64,000 nt of DNA, from the NCBI GenBank assembly GCA_002478545.1, contig DLOY01000084.1, positions 53,533 through 117,532 of the forward strand, in the 5' to 3' direction. The position numbers and the translations under genes are program-made. Positions 30,119 to 38,859 of this stretch are shown here, piece after piece. Source of the stretch: Micrococcales bacterium UBA7472. GTDB lineage: Bacteria > Actinomycetota > Actinomycetes > Actinomycetales > Microbacteriaceae. Numbering within the stretch: the first letter of the stretch is position 1; every line of letters begins with the position of its first letter. The notes under the pieces are model-generated. The model made no database searches. It was given only the letters and a program-made list of their open reading frames with translations, and was not told where the DNA came from.

Positions 30119-31169
30119 TCCAGTCCGGATTCTCTCTGAGCCACTTTCGATAAAGCTCGGCTGCTTTTTCATGTTCTGCAAGCGTGTTCGAGAAAACGGT
30201 TTCGCCAGTTTTTAGATTTATGGCAACAAAGAACAACCAGTCTCCATCTGCTGGTCGCAGCGCAGCTTCTATCGCAAGTGATCCTGGATTACCTACCGGA
30301 CCAACCGGAACACCTTTATAGATGTAGGTGTTGAAGGGGTTCGAAGCATCCTTGACCCCATCCGTGAAGTTCGACTGCTCCCCCTCATAGCGATACTTCA
30401 CGGTCGGGTCTGACTGCAGCAACATGCCCTTGTCGAGTCGATTTGCGAAAACCCTCGAAATCTTGAAGAAATCTTCTTCGTGTTTGCCTTCGGCTTGAAT
30501 TAGCGCAGCCAGCGAAAGCAGATCATGTGCATCCTTGAGCTCCACACCAAAGCCAGCAAGCTCGGCTTCCATTCGATCGACCATCGTCTTGATCACGGTC
30601 TCGGCTGTGACGTTTGGATCAAATGTGTAGGTTGCTGGGAAAAGGTAGCCCTCAAGCGTTGGAGCTTCTTTTGAAACGCGACCACGCTGTGTTTCAAGCG
30701 CTGCATACAGGTCATCGCTTTTGAGCGACAGCGCCTCAGCAACCAGTGGAATAAGTTGCTGAATGCGCATCCCCTCTGGGATTGTCACCTGATTCACAAC
30801 GCGGTTCTTGCCATCGATCAATAGTCGAAGCGCTTTAGCACCGGAAATTTTGGTGGGGAAACTGTAGGTGCCGGGGTAAATGGTGAAATCGGCATTCAGC
30901 ATTTCGCGGTATATGGCATCGAAGCTCTTGACGATGTCAGCCTCAACCATCTTGCTAGCAACTGCGGCGCCGTCATCACCAGCAACGATGGTGATCGTAG
31001 TTTCGGGTCCAGGTTCTCCGTCGTAGTCCTCTACAACGAATTTGGAGAGGTAGGACTTTATAGAGTCGTAGCTAAAGGCCACCACTGCGAGTGAACCAAG
31101 CAGAAGTGCCCCAATGGTGACCAGTGAAATAAGGAGGTTGCGCTTACCGCGCTGAGTCGAGTTACTCAT
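30111..31169 (-). CDS. mltG: Endolytic murein transglycosylase MltG
   Basis: MltG cleaves nascent peptidoglycan strands at the membrane. The 352-residue protein has a single N-terminal membrane helix (about residues 10-34) and the extracytoplasmic YceG/LysM-like domain, with catalytic glutamate in SLAALIQAEG and conserved VFANRLDKGMLLQSDPTVKY and PVGPVGNPG. The ATG at 31169 overlaps the ruvX stop by eight bases; a GTG three codons upstream is also possible. The alaS-ruvX-mltG-aroE order is conserved in actinobacteria. Confidence 0.95.
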   Translation of the reverse strand: MSNSTQRGKRNLLISLVTIGALLLGSLAVVAFSYDSIKSYLSKFVVEDYDGEPGPETTITIVAGDDGAAVASKMVEADIVKSFDAIYREMLNADFTIYPGTYSFPTKISGAKALRLLIDGKNRVVNQVTIPEGMRIQQLIPLVAEALSLKSDDLYAALETQRGRVSKEAPTLEGYLFPATYTFDPNVTAETVIKTMVDRMEAELAGFGVELKDAHDLLSLAALIQAEGKHEEDFFKISRVFANRLDKGMLLQSDPTVKYRYEGEQSNFTDGVKDASNPFNTYIYKGVPVGPVGNPGSLAIEAALRPADGDWLFFVAINLKTGETVFSNTLAEHEKAAELYRKWLRENPDWNE

Positions 31170-31596
31170 CAAATTCACTCGGATCCTTACCCGCTAGTTG
31201 ACCTTCTCGCTCACTCTGAAGCGCAAACTCCAGAATCTGCTGAGCGGCTTGGGCGTCAACAATACCCTTTGAGTTTTTAGCATTCTTTCCACTGGCCCGG
31301 AGCAGGGCGTGTGCACTCTTTGTGGTGAGTCGCTCGTCGATCAAACGCACCGGTGCAAATGCTGCCAACTGACGCGCGAAGGTCAGTGCATTTGCTGTTG
31401 ATTGCGTGTGGTTCCCACTGAGTGACAGCGGGAGCCCAACGTAGATGGCCGCAACCTGCTTCTGCTGCGCAATCTCAACCACTTCACTGACGGCGTTTTC
31501 TGAGAACGCCAGCACTTCAAGCGGGATAGCTAAGCTGCCCTCTGAAATGGCAAGACCGACTCGGCTTTGACCGACATCGACCGCCAGCTTTCTCAT
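31162..31596 (-). CDS. ruvX: Holliday junction resolvase-like nuclease RuvX (YqgF)
   Basis: RuvX is an RNase H-fold nuclease implicated in 16S rRNA 5' processing and recombination. The 144-residue protein has DVGQSRVGLAISE at residues 6-18 with the first catalytic Asp, VGLPLSLSG, and LIDERLTTKSAHALL with the conserved Asp-Glu-Arg. It starts with ATG overlapping the alaS stop by four bases (ATGA) and is followed by mltG. Confidence 0.95.
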   Translation of the reverse strand: MRKLAVDVGQSRVGLAISEGSLAIPLEVLAFSENAVSEVVEIAQQKQVAAIYVGLPLSLSGNHTQSTANALTFARQLAAFAPVRLIDERLTTKSAHALLRASGKNAKNSKGIVDAQAAQQILEFALQSEREGQLAGKDPSEFDE

Positions 31597-34229
31597 CTGA
31601 TCAGACCGGTCGCAATCGCGATTGCGGCGTCGAGCTTGTTGGCATCAATACCGCCACCTTGAGCAAGATCCGCCTTGCCACCACCGCCACCACCAAGTTC
31701 GACCGCTGCAGCCTTTGCGAGCTCTCCAGCCTTGATGCCCTGCTCGATCGCCTGCTGACCACATGCAACCATCACCGTTGGTCGAGATTCAAACTCCGCT
31801 CCCAAGATCACGACTGCTTTACCGCCAAGCTGTTCACGCGCTGCAGTGGCCAGGTTTCGAAGGCTTTCTGAATTGGTGCTCTCCAGTTTCGCGCTCAAGA
31901 CCTGCAGACCCGCAATCTCTGTGGCGCTTGCAAGTAGAGCTGGCAATTTGGCCAGCGCTTGAGCCGCCTCGAGTTCGGCAATCTTGCGGTTTGCCTGACG
32001 CAGTTCTTCAAGAGCGTCTGCAATCTTGCTCTCAAGCTCGGCGGCAGGTGCCTTCACCGAGGCAGCAAGTCGCTTCACCAGGTCGCGCTCACGGGTTAGG
32101 TTGCGAAGTGCATCGATCCCGACAAAGGCTTCAATGCGTCGAGCTCCAGACCCTACCGAGGACTCGTTGCTGATTGAGACCAAACCGATTTGGCTGGAGC
32201 GAGATACGTGAGTTCCACCACAAAGCTCTCTTGACCATGGACCACCAACTTGAACCACTCGGACCGATTCATCGTAGGTTTCGCCAAAGAGTGCGATCGC
32301 GCCCCACTCCTTTGCTTCAGGCAAGGTCATGAACTGGGCAGAGACAGCCAGGTCGGAGCGAATTGCTAGGTTGGAAACCTCTTCAATTTCGCTCTTAGCG
32401 CTCTCTGAAAGCGCCTCTCCCCAAGCAAAGTCAAGTCGCATGTAGCCAGGCTTGTTGAAAGATCCAGACTGCAATGCCTCTGGACCGAGAACCTGACGAA
32501 GCGCCGCGTGCACCACGTGGGTTGCAGAGTGTGCCTGACAAGCACCGAGACGCCAGTTCGCATCAACAAGAGTTTCTGCGACCGTGCCGGTTGTGACCTC
32601 GCCGCTCAGTACTCTCACTTTGTGTGAGAAAAGGCCCTTGACTGGCTTTTGCACATCTAGCACCTCTAGCTCAAAGCCATCACCGCGGATGATTCCAGCG
32701 TCAGCTGCCTGACCACCAGACTCTGCGTAAAGTGAGGTCTTATCGATAAACAGTTCACCCAATTCGCCTTCACGAAGCGCCTGAGTCACTTCGCCATCTC
32801 TGATCAGACCAAGTACTCGCCCTTCAGCACTCAAACTCTCGTAGCCGAGGAACTGGGTTTCACCCTTTTGCCTAAATTCGCTGTAGACCTGCAGACCGGC
32901 TGCTCCGACCTTCTTGCTCTTTGCGTCTTCTTTGGCTCGCTGCTTCTGCTCGGTCATGAGTCGGTTGAACTCATCGCGGTCCACGCTTAGACCGTTCTCC
33001 TCGGCAATCTCTTGAGTTAGATCGATTGGGAAGCCATAGGTGTCGTGAAGTAGGAATGCGATGTCGCCACCCAGAGAGCCCTGGGCATTCGAGATTGCCT
33101 CTTCAAGAACTACGGTGCCCGCCTCCAGAGTGCGACGGAATCCTGCTTCTTCGGCGAGAGCTGAGCGAAGAACTCTAGGGAAAGTTTCTTCTAATTCTGG
33201 ATACGCCTCGACCATCGCGTTTTTAGAGGTTGTGAAGAGTCTTTCGAAACTTGGCTCGGAAACACCAATTAGACGCAGTGCTCGAATGGAGCGGCGAAGT
33301 AGTCGGCGAAGGATGTAGCCACGACCCTCATTTGATGGCGTGACTCCGTCAGACATCAGCATCAGTGCAGAGCGGATGTGGTCAGCGACGACACGCATCC
33401 TGACATCGTCTTGCTCATTAGCCCCGTAGCGCTTGCCACTTAGTTCGGCAGCTACATCAATCAGTGGTCTGACCTGGTCGATCTCGTAGATGTTCTCAAC
33501 ACCCTGGAGCAAGAACGCAACGCGCTCAAGGCCCATTCCGGTGTCGATGTTCTTCTTGGGGAGCTCGCCCAGGATTTCGTAGTGATCCTTGGTGCCGCCA
33601 TCAGCACGTTCATACTGCATGAACACGAGGTTCCAGATCTCGATGTAACGATCTTCATCGGCCTCCGGACCGCCCTCAACGCCATACTCCGGACCGCGAT
33701 CGAAATAGATCTCGGAACATGGTCCGGCAGGACCACGCTGGCCAGTGGACCAGTAATTGTCTTTCATGCCTCGCTTTTGAATGCGCTCGCGTGGAATCGA
33801 AGAGTTCTTTAGCCAGTAATCAATGGCCTCGTCATCATCCTGATAGACCGTCACCCAAAGCCGCTCTGGATCAAACCCTAAGCCGCCGTCTTCTAGCTTG
33901 CCGGTGAGCAGTTCCCAGGCAAAGGCGATTGCCTCTTCCTTGAAGTAGTCGCCAAACGAAAAGTTTCCGTTCATCTGGAAGAACGTTCCGTGACGCGTGG
34001 TCTTACCTACTTCGTCGATGTCCAGGGTTCTGACGCACTTCTGCACGCTCGTTGCACGAGGGTAAGGAGCTGGCAGTACGCCTGTCATGTAAGGAATGAA
34101 GGGCACCATTCCCGCCACCACGAACATGAGGGTCGGGTCTTGAGAAATTAGTGGTGCACTGGGAACAACGGTGTGGCCCTTGCGTTCGAAGAACTCAAGC
34201 CACCGCCGTTTGATTTCGGCAGTCTTCAT
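31593..34229 (-). CDS. alaS: Alanyl-tRNA synthetase
   Basis: AlaS charges tRNA-Ala. The 878-residue class II enzyme has the aminoacylation core (VAGMVPFIPYMTG, RHGTFFQMNGNFSFGDYF), the editing domain with zinc ligands HSATHVVHAAL and CGGTHVSRSSQIG, and a C-terminal coiled segment followed by the glycine-rich C-Ala domain (GGGGGKADLAQGGG). It begins with ATG seven bases after the upstream small gene. Confidence 0.98.
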   Translation of the reverse strand: MKTAEIKRRWLEFFERKGHTVVPSAPLISQDPTLMFVVAGMVPFIPYMTGVLPAPYPRATSVQKCVRTLDIDEVGKTTRHGTFFQMNGNFSFGDYFKEEAIAFAWELLTGKLEDGGLGFDPERLWVTVYQDDDEAIDYWLKNSSIPRERIQKRGMKDNYWSTGQRGPAGPCSEIYFDRGPEYGVEGGPEADEDRYIEIWNLVFMQYERADGGTKDHYEILGELPKKNIDTGMGLERVAFLLQGVENIYEIDQVRPLIDVAAELSGKRYGANEQDDVRMRVVADHIRSALMLMSDGVTPSNEGRGYILRRLLRRSIRALRLIGVSEPSFERLFTTSKNAMVEAYPELEETFPRVLRSALAEEAGFRRTLEAGTVVLEEAISNAQGSLGGDIAFLLHDTYGFPIDLTQEIAEENGLSVDRDEFNRLMTEQKQRAKEDAKSKKVGAAGLQVYSEFRQKGETQFLGYESLSAEGRVLGLIRDGEVTQALREGELGELFIDKTSLYAESGGQAADAGIIRGDGFELEVLDVQKPVKGLFSHKVRVLSGEVTTGTVAETLVDANWRLGACQAHSATHVVHAALRQVLGPEALQSGSFNKPGYMRLDFAWGEALSESAKSEIEEVSNLAIRSDLAVSAQFMTLPEAKEWGAIALFGETYDESVRVVQVGGPWSRELCGGTHVSRSSQIGLVSISNESSVGSGARRIEAFVGIDALRNLTRERDLVKRLAASVKAPAAELESKIADALEELRQANRKIAELEAAQALAKLPALLASATEIAGLQVLSAKLESTNSESLRNLATAAREQLGGKAVVILGAEFESRPTVMVACGQQAIEQGIKAGELAKAAAVELGGGGGGKADLAQGGGIDANKLDAAIAIATGLIR

Positions 34230-34236
34230 GGATTAT

Positions 34237-34494
34237 CTACTTTGCGGTAGTGGTTTTGCGCTTTGCTGCTGGCTTACTCGCTGCAGGCTTAGCTGAAGTC
34301 TTAGCGACTGGCTTTGCTGGAGCCTCAAGCTCCGCTTCGCGCTCGAGGTAACCCTCTTTGACCGCGGAAGCAAAATCCTTTGCGGCGTCAATCGCCTCAT
34401 CCAAGGCAAGCTGCGCCTTTGGGTTGTCTCGAAGTTGAATCACGGTGATCGCACCAAGTGAGATGCCGGCCACAAACCAACCAAGTTTCGACAT
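34237..34494 (-). CDS. Small membrane-anchored protein with Ala/Lys-rich tail
   Basis: I do not recognise a named family. The 85-residue product has an N-terminal hydrophobic segment (about residues 4-19, GWFVAGISLGAITVIQL), a short helical acidic region (AKDFASAVKEGYLERE), and a low-complexity Ala/Lys/Pro tail made of repeated KPAA/KT-type units. It lies two bases from a DUF948 gene and seven from alaS, a position where related actinobacteria also carry two small membrane proteins. A DNA- or envelope-associated role is possible but not shown. Confidence 0.72.
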   Translation of the reverse strand: MSKLGWFVAGISLGAITVIQLRDNPKAQLALDEAIDAAKDFASAVKEGYLEREAELEAPAKPVAKTSAKPAASKPAAKRKTTTAK

Positions 34495-34496
34495 GA

Positions 34497-34844
34497 TTAC
34501 CTCCGCTTTCCAAGGGTCTTCACGACACCCTGCACTACACCAAACAGCTTAGCCAGCGGGGCGCCAAGTGAAGCTGTAAATACCGCGACCAAGGAGCTAA
34601 TGTTCTCGGTCACCTGCTCAACGTCTTCGGTGATTTGGTCAATTCGCTTTAGCTGCTTGTTTGCTTCTGTCAGCGTCACGCGCGCTTCCGCAAGCATTGG
34701 TTCGAGTTCTTGGTTGAAGGTGCTTACAGTTCTAGCGGTTTCATCAACCAGCTTCGCAACCTTTATCAGCACGAAGCCAATAAACAAAATGAGCAGGGCG
34801 AAACTGCTGGCAAAGATAATGCCGGCAATTTCGCCACCGCTCAT
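34497..34844 (-). CDS. DUF948 family membrane protein
   Basis: The 115-residue protein has one N-terminal membrane helix (about residues 5-27) and an amphipathic helical stretch (VDETARTVSTFNQELEPML...) typical of DUF948 proteins, single-pass proteins with a predicted coiled coil. Function is unknown. It lies between rpsD and alaS with six- and two-base gaps, so it is cotranscribed with them. Confidence 0.83.
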   Translation of the reverse strand: MSGGEIAGIIFASSFALLILFIGFVLIKVAKLVDETARTVSTFNQELEPMLAEARVTLTEANKQLKRIDQITEDVEQVTENISSLVAVFTASLGAPLAKLFGVVQGVVKTLGKRR

Positions 34845-34850
34845 AAGGTC

Positions 34851-35480
34851 TTACCTCGCTGCGTAGTACTCAACAACCAGCTGAACTTCACAGGTCACTG
34901 GAACTTCGGCGCGCTTAGGGCGACGAACCAGGGTTGCCTGCAGCTTGTCCAGCTGAACGCTTAGGTACTCAGGGGTGGTTGCTAGCACATCAGCGTTTCC
35001 GCCAGCTGCTGCAACCTGGAAAGGCTCGGTCTTCTCGCTCTTGGCGTGGACGTGAATCATCTGTCCAGGCTTCACGCGGAAGGATGGACGGTCAATTCGC
35101 TGACCATCGACCAAGATGTGGCGGTGTACGACCATCTGGCGAGCCTGAGCCATGGTGCGAGCGAAACCGGAGCGCAGCACGAGAGCGTCAAGGCGCATCT
35201 CTAGCAGCTCTACTAGGTTCTCACCGGTTAGACCTTCAGTGCGCTTGGCTTCCTGGAAGGTCTTGCGAAGCTGAGCCTCGCGAATTCCATACTGTGCGCG
35301 CAGGCGCTGCTTCTCACGCAGACGAACTGCGTAGTCAGAGTCGGACTTGCGCTTGGTGCGGCCGTGCTGACCAGGTGCGTATGGACGCTTCTCCATGTAC
35401 TTTGCAGCCTTTGGAGTTAGCGCGATTCCGAGTGAACGCGACAAACGGGTCTTGCTACGGGTTCTAGTTGTCTTTGACAA
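34851..35480 (-). CDS. rpsD: 30S ribosomal protein S4
   Basis: S4 is a primary 16S rRNA-binding protein. The 209-residue protein has the N-terminal domain (RPYAPGQHG, KSDSDYAVRLREKQRLRAQYG) and the S4 RNA-binding domain (MRLDALVLRSGFARTMAQARQMVVHRHILVDG). The zinc cysteines are absent (C-minus form). The start is TTG at 35480 with AAAGG upstream. As in Microbacteriaceae, rpsD is here beside rarA rather than in the rpoA operon. Confidence 0.97.
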   Translation of the reverse strand: MSKTTRTRSKTRLSRSLGIALTPKAAKYMEKRPYAPGQHGRTKRKSDSDYAVRLREKQRLRAQYGIREAQLRKTFQEAKRTEGLTGENLVELLEMRLDALVLRSGFARTMAQARQMVVHRHILVDGQRIDRPSFRVKPGQMIHVHAKSEKTEPFQVAAAGGNADVLATTPEYLSVQLDKLQATLVRRPKRAEVPVTCEVQLVVEYYAAR

Positions 35481-35492
35481 AAAGGTACCTTT
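35481..35492 (-). repeat. 12-base palindrome covering the rpsD ribosome binding site
   Basis: AAAGGTACCTTT is a perfect 12-base palindrome immediately upstream of the rpsD TTG start; its left half AAAGG is the only candidate ribosome binding site. Without a loop it cannot fold well as a hairpin in one RNA molecule, so it may be chance or a DNA site. S4 is known to autoregulate in other bacteria, but nothing else here shows it. Confidence 0.4.
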
Positions 35493-35550
35493 CGAATTTT
35501 GGTATTGGGACTTGTTCCTCTCCCAGCCGCTGGATCAGAACAACTTGCAA

Positions 35551-35579
35551 AGCTTACCAGTCGAGCTAAAAGCTGTCAC
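35551..35579 (-). promoter_or_regulatory. Predicted promoter of rpsD
   Basis: On the minus strand GTGACA (35579-35574, five of six matches to TTGACA) is followed after 17 bases by TAAGCT (35556-35551), which fits the actinobacterial TANNNT -10. Initiation would be near 35544, giving a leader of about 64 bases. The -35 overlaps the rarA stop codon. Spacing and position support it; no other promoter-like pair is in the 98-base gap. Confidence 0.5.
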
Positions 35580-36805
35580 TACTTGCCAAGAATTTCGTCA
35601 ATTTGCCTGACGCGCTCAGCGAGCGTCTTTTCAAAACCGTGGTTCGAAGGCTCGTAGTAGCGCTTCTCCAGCTCTGCGTAAGTCTGCTTCAGCACTCCCC
35701 TGGCATCGTCGTGCGGATACTGATACCCAACCGCTCCGGTGGACCTGAGCGGCGCGGGAATGGGCTTCAGCGAGTTGGTTTCCAAATCTTGCAGCGCATT
35801 ATTAATTGCCAGGTATGCGCGATTGGACTTTGGTGCCAGGGCGAGGTAAACGGTTGCCTCAGCGAGCGGGATTCTGCCTTCCGGCATACCGATCAGCTCC
35901 ACGGTTTGAGCGGCTGCCACCGCCATTGAAAGTGCCCCCGGGTCAGCCAGTCCAATATCCTCGCTTGCCAGAATCATCAGTCTTCGGGCGATGAACCTGG
36001 GGTCCTCTCCCCCTTTAATCATGCGCGCAAGATAGTAGATGGCGGCATCGGCATCCGAACCTCGAACGGACTTTATAAACGCACTTATGGTGTCGTAGTG
36101 CATTTCACCTTGAGAGTCGTAAGCGATTTGATTCGCGCTTGCCCGCTTGGCATTTTCAAGTGTGATTGCTCCAACACTCGCGGTTGCCTCGAGAAGCGTC
36201 AAGGCTCGGCGCGCATCTCCGGAGGCGATTTCAGCGATGTAGTCAAGAGCATCTGAGTCAGCTGATAGTCCTGATAAACCTCGTTCGTCCTTGAGGGCTC
36301 TTTCCAGCAATCTAAGTAGTTGTTCTTTGCCGAGTGGGTCAAGCTGGAATACAAGGGATCTCGATATCAGCGGCCTTATGACTGAGAACGATGGATTCTC
36401 GGTGGTGGCTGCCACCAAAGTGATGACCCCGCTTTCAACTGCGCCAAGCAAGGAATCCTGCTGAGCTTTGGAAAAGCGGTGGATTTCGTCGAGGAAAAGA
36501 ATTGTGGGGCGATCAAAAACTTCGCGTTGTCGCTTGGCAGCGTCAATCACTTCTCGAACCTGGCTTACTCCGGCACTGACAGCGCTGAGTTCTACAAATT
36601 CCGCAGCCTTGCTCTCCACCAGTAGTCTCGCGATGGTGGTCTTACCGCTGCCTGGAGGTCCCCAGAGAATGATGGAGTTCCAGGCACCTCCCTGCTCGGC
36701 TTCAATGAGCCTTCTGATTGGAGAACCTTCGGCCAGCAGCCGGTTGTGACCAAGTACCTCTTCAAGGCTTTTTGGTCGCATTCGGATTGCTAGCGGTTTG
36801 TCCAC
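35579..36805 (-). CDS. rarA: Replication-associated recombination protein RarA (MgsA), AAA+ ATPase
   Basis: RarA is a clamp-loader-like AAA+ ATPase acting at stalled replication forks. The 408-residue protein shows MRPKSLEEVLGHNRLL, Walker A LWGPPGSGKTT at about residues 48-58, Walker B LFLDEIHRFSKAQQDSLL, sensor VAATTENPSFSV, and the C-terminal tetramerisation domain (MIKGGEDPRFIARRLMILASED, YPHDD). The start is GTG at 36805; an ATG eight codons in is less likely. It is divergent from the cyclophilin gene by 56 bases. Confidence 0.96.
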   Translation of the reverse strand: MDKPLAIRMRPKSLEEVLGHNRLLAEGSPIRRLIEAEQGGAWNSIILWGPPGSGKTTIARLLVESKAAEFVELSAVSAGVSQVREVIDAAKRQREVFDRPTILFLDEIHRFSKAQQDSLLGAVESGVITLVAATTENPSFSVIRPLISRSLVFQLDPLGKEQLLRLLERALKDERGLSGLSADSDALDYIAEIASGDARRALTLLEATASVGAITLENAKRASANQIAYDSQGEMHYDTISAFIKSVRGSDADAAIYYLARMIKGGEDPRFIARRLMILASEDIGLADPGALSMAVAAAQTVELIGMPEGRIPLAEATVYLALAPKSNRAYLAINNALQDLETNSLKPIPAPLRSTGAVGYQYPHDDARGVLKQTYAELEKRYYEPSNHGFEKTLAERVRQIDEILGK

Positions 36806-36826
36806 AAACAGATTGTAGGCAACGCC

Positions 36827-36832
36827 TAGAAT
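36827..36832 (+). promoter_or_regulatory. Possible -10 element of the cyclophilin-DUF349 pair
   Basis: TAGAAT (one mismatch to TATAAT) lies 29 bases upstream of the cyclophilin ATG in the short divergent gap. A convincing -35 is not visible at 16-18 bases. Predicted initiation near 36839 leaves room for the GAGG ribosome binding site at 36852-36856. Confidence 0.38.
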
Positions 36833-36861
36833 TGCCAGTCGTCACTCACTGTGAGGTTTTC

Positions 36862-37614
36862 ATGAAAAACAACGAAAAGCTAGCCGCGTTCCAAGCAAAA
36901 CAGGAGCTCGTGAAGCGTCGCTCCGAAAACGCACCTAAGGACAACCGACTCGCTCTAATTTCCGCTGCGGCCGCCTTGGTAATCGCTTTTGCGGGGCAGC
37001 TGGTCTACTTCAACTTTGGACCCGGCTACGTGCCAACCGTGAATGATCTTGTTGAGGGCGAGACTTCGACTCAGTCTGACACCGCCTCCCTAGCTCCAGA
37101 TCCTGCGCTAGCTGAGAACCGAGTCTGGAACGGTGCCCTTTCGCTAAATGGTGAGGAGGTCAAATTCGAACTTGCGGGTGACCTTGCCCCTCAGGCAGTT
37201 GCGAACTTCGTGACCTTGGCCAAAGACGGTTTCTATGAAGACGTGAGCTGTCACCGTTTGACCACTGCGGGTATTTATGTTTTGCAGTGTGGCGACCCTT
37301 CTGGAGATGGCACCGGCGGTCCGGGTTATAGCTTCGGCCCGATCGAAAACGCACCAGCCGATGACACCTACGCCGAGGGCGTTATCGCCATGGCCCGCAA
37401 GGGCAGTGACGGTTCGTCTATGGGTTCTCAATTCTTCATCGTCTATGACGAGTCCATGATTCCCTCCGACATAGCCGGTGGCTACACCATCATGGGTAAG
37501 GTGACCTCGGGCCTTGATGCAGTCAAGGCAATTGCTGCCAAGGGCACGTCCGATGGTTCAAGTGATGGAAGTCCAGCCGAGCCGGTTTTGATGAGCGGTA
37601 TTTCGGTAGAGTAA
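36862..37614 (+). CDS. Membrane-anchored cyclophilin-type peptidyl-prolyl isomerase
   Basis: The 250-residue protein has a basic N terminus, one membrane helix at about residues 30-50, a Thr/Ser-rich linker, and a C-terminal cyclophilin domain (APQAVANFVTLAKDGFYEDVSCHRL, GDPSGDGTGGPGYSFG, MGSQFFIVYDES). It would speed proline isomerisation outside the membrane. The location next to relA matches the actinobacterial Rv2582-Rv2583c pair. The ATG at 36862 has GTGAGG upstream; the frame is open further but lies within rarA antisense. Confidence 0.93.
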   Translation: MKNNEKLAAFQAKQELVKRRSENAPKDNRLALISAAAALVIAFAGQLVYFNFGPGYVPTVNDLVEGETSTQSDTASLAPDPALAENRVWNGALSLNGEEVKFELAGDLAPQAVANFVTLAKDGFYEDVSCHRLTTAGIYVLQCGDPSGDGTGGPGYSFGPIENAPADDTYAEGVIAMARKGSDGSSMGSQFFIVYDESMIPSDIAGGYTIMGKVTSGLDAVKAIAAKGTSDGSSDGSPAEPVLMSGISVE

Positions 37615-37639
37615 AACCTCAATCCCAAGGAGAAACAGA

Positions 37640-38854
37640 TTGTCTAGCAACGAGTTTGGTCGCGTCGACGCAGAGAACAATGTTTTTGTAATCGACGCTG
37701 GCGTTGAGCGTCAGGTTGGTCAGTATCCGAATGTTTCTCCCGAAGAAGCGCTTGGCTACTTCGTGCGCAAGTTTGAAGACCTGGAGGCACAGCTGCGCAT
37801 CCTTGAGCAGCGCATTGCATCCGGTGTTACCGACGCCAAGAGCCTCAAGACGGCGCATGACCACATCGCTGCAGAGCTGGTTGAGCCAAAGGCAGTAGGT
37901 AACCTTCAGAATTTGCGTGATCGTCTAGCCAAGCTGGCTCCGACCATCGACCAAGCCGCGGAGAAGCTCAAGGCCGAGCGCGAAGGCGCCATTGCCGAGG
38001 CCATGGCCAAGAAGGAAGAGATTGCGGCTAAGGCCGAGCAGATTGTTTCCAACCTGCAGTCCATCAACTGGAAGAAGTCCGCTCAAGAGATGACTGAGCT
38101 CTTCACCGCTTGGCAGGAGTTGCAAAAGACTGGACCTAAAGTCGCCAAGAACCTAACCGATCCAATCTGGAAGCGTTTCTCTCAGGCAAGGGCCAAGTTT
38201 GAAACCGGCCGTCGTCAGTACTTTGCAACACTGGACTCAAAGTTCAAAGAGGCAAAGAGTGCGAAGAGCAAGTTGGTTGAGCAGGCCGAGGCGCTAGTGG
38301 CCAAGGGTGGCGATGCTTCTAACGAGTATCGCAAGCTGCAAGATGCTTGGAAGGCCGCACCAAAGGCTGGCAAGGTTGAGGATGCCCTCTGGGCACGTTT
38401 CCGGGCAGCCGGCGATGCAATCTTCAGCGACAAGAAGGCTAAGGACGCCGAACTAGCGGTCTCTCAGAAGGAAAACTTGCAGGCAAAGCTGGCCCTTCTA
38501 GCCGAGGCCGAGAAGATTGATGTGAAGGACCTAGCCAAGGCGAAATCTGCTCTCTCCGACATTCAAGCTCGCTGGGTCAAGATCGGCCACGTGCCACGCG
38601 ACCAGGTGAAGTCGATTGAAGAGCGACTTCGCAAGGTCGAGAAGTCCATTTCCGAGGCGCAAGCTGACGAGTGGCGTCGATCCGATCCAGCTGCCAAGGC
38701 TCGATCGAATTCTCTGGTTACGCAGCTTGAGGCAGTCATCGCAGAGCTAGAAGCCGACCTGGCTAAGGCTCCAGCGGCCAAGAAGAAGGATCTGCAGGCT
38801 CAGATTGACGCTCGAAAGGCTTGGCTAGAGGCTGCTCAGAAGGCTGTTGACTAA
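37640..38854 (+). CDS. DUF349 domain protein
   Basis: The 404-residue protein is almost entirely charged and helical (Lys, Glu, Ala rich) with repeated ~75-residue DUF349 units, each containing a W...WK/R pattern (for example INWKKSAQEMTELFTAWQEL, LQDAWKAAPKAGKVEDALWARFRAA, ARWVKIGHV). DUF349 proteins often neighbour relA in actinobacteria; their role is not settled. The start is TTG at 37640 with AAGGAG eight bases upstream. It ends five bases from the convergent relA stop. Confidence 0.86.
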   Translation: MSSNEFGRVDAENNVFVIDAGVERQVGQYPNVSPEEALGYFVRKFEDLEAQLRILEQRIASGVTDAKSLKTAHDHIAAELVEPKAVGNLQNLRDRLAKLAPTIDQAAEKLKAEREGAIAEAMAKKEEIAAKAEQIVSNLQSINWKKSAQEMTELFTAWQELQKTGPKVAKNLTDPIWKRFSQARAKFETGRRQYFATLDSKFKEAKSAKSKLVEQAEALVAKGGDASNEYRKLQDAWKAAPKAGKVEDALWARFRAAGDAIFSDKKAKDAELAVSQKENLQAKLALLAEAEKIDVKDLAKAKSALSDIQARWVKIGHVPRDQVKSIEERLRKVEKSISEAQADEWRRSDPAAKARSNSLVTQLEAVIAELEADLAKAPAAKKKDLQAQIDARKAWLEAAQKAVD

Positions 38855-38859
38855 GTCCC

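Noticed and set aside
34934..35467. Open frame of 177 codons on the plus strand opposite rpsD
   Set aside because: It is fully antisense to the ribosomal protein gene, rich in Arg, Ser and Gly, as expected from a shadow frame.
37640..38854. DUF349 gene as a new repeat protein or toxin
   Set aside because: The repeats and the position beside relA are those of the known DUF349 family in actinobacteria.
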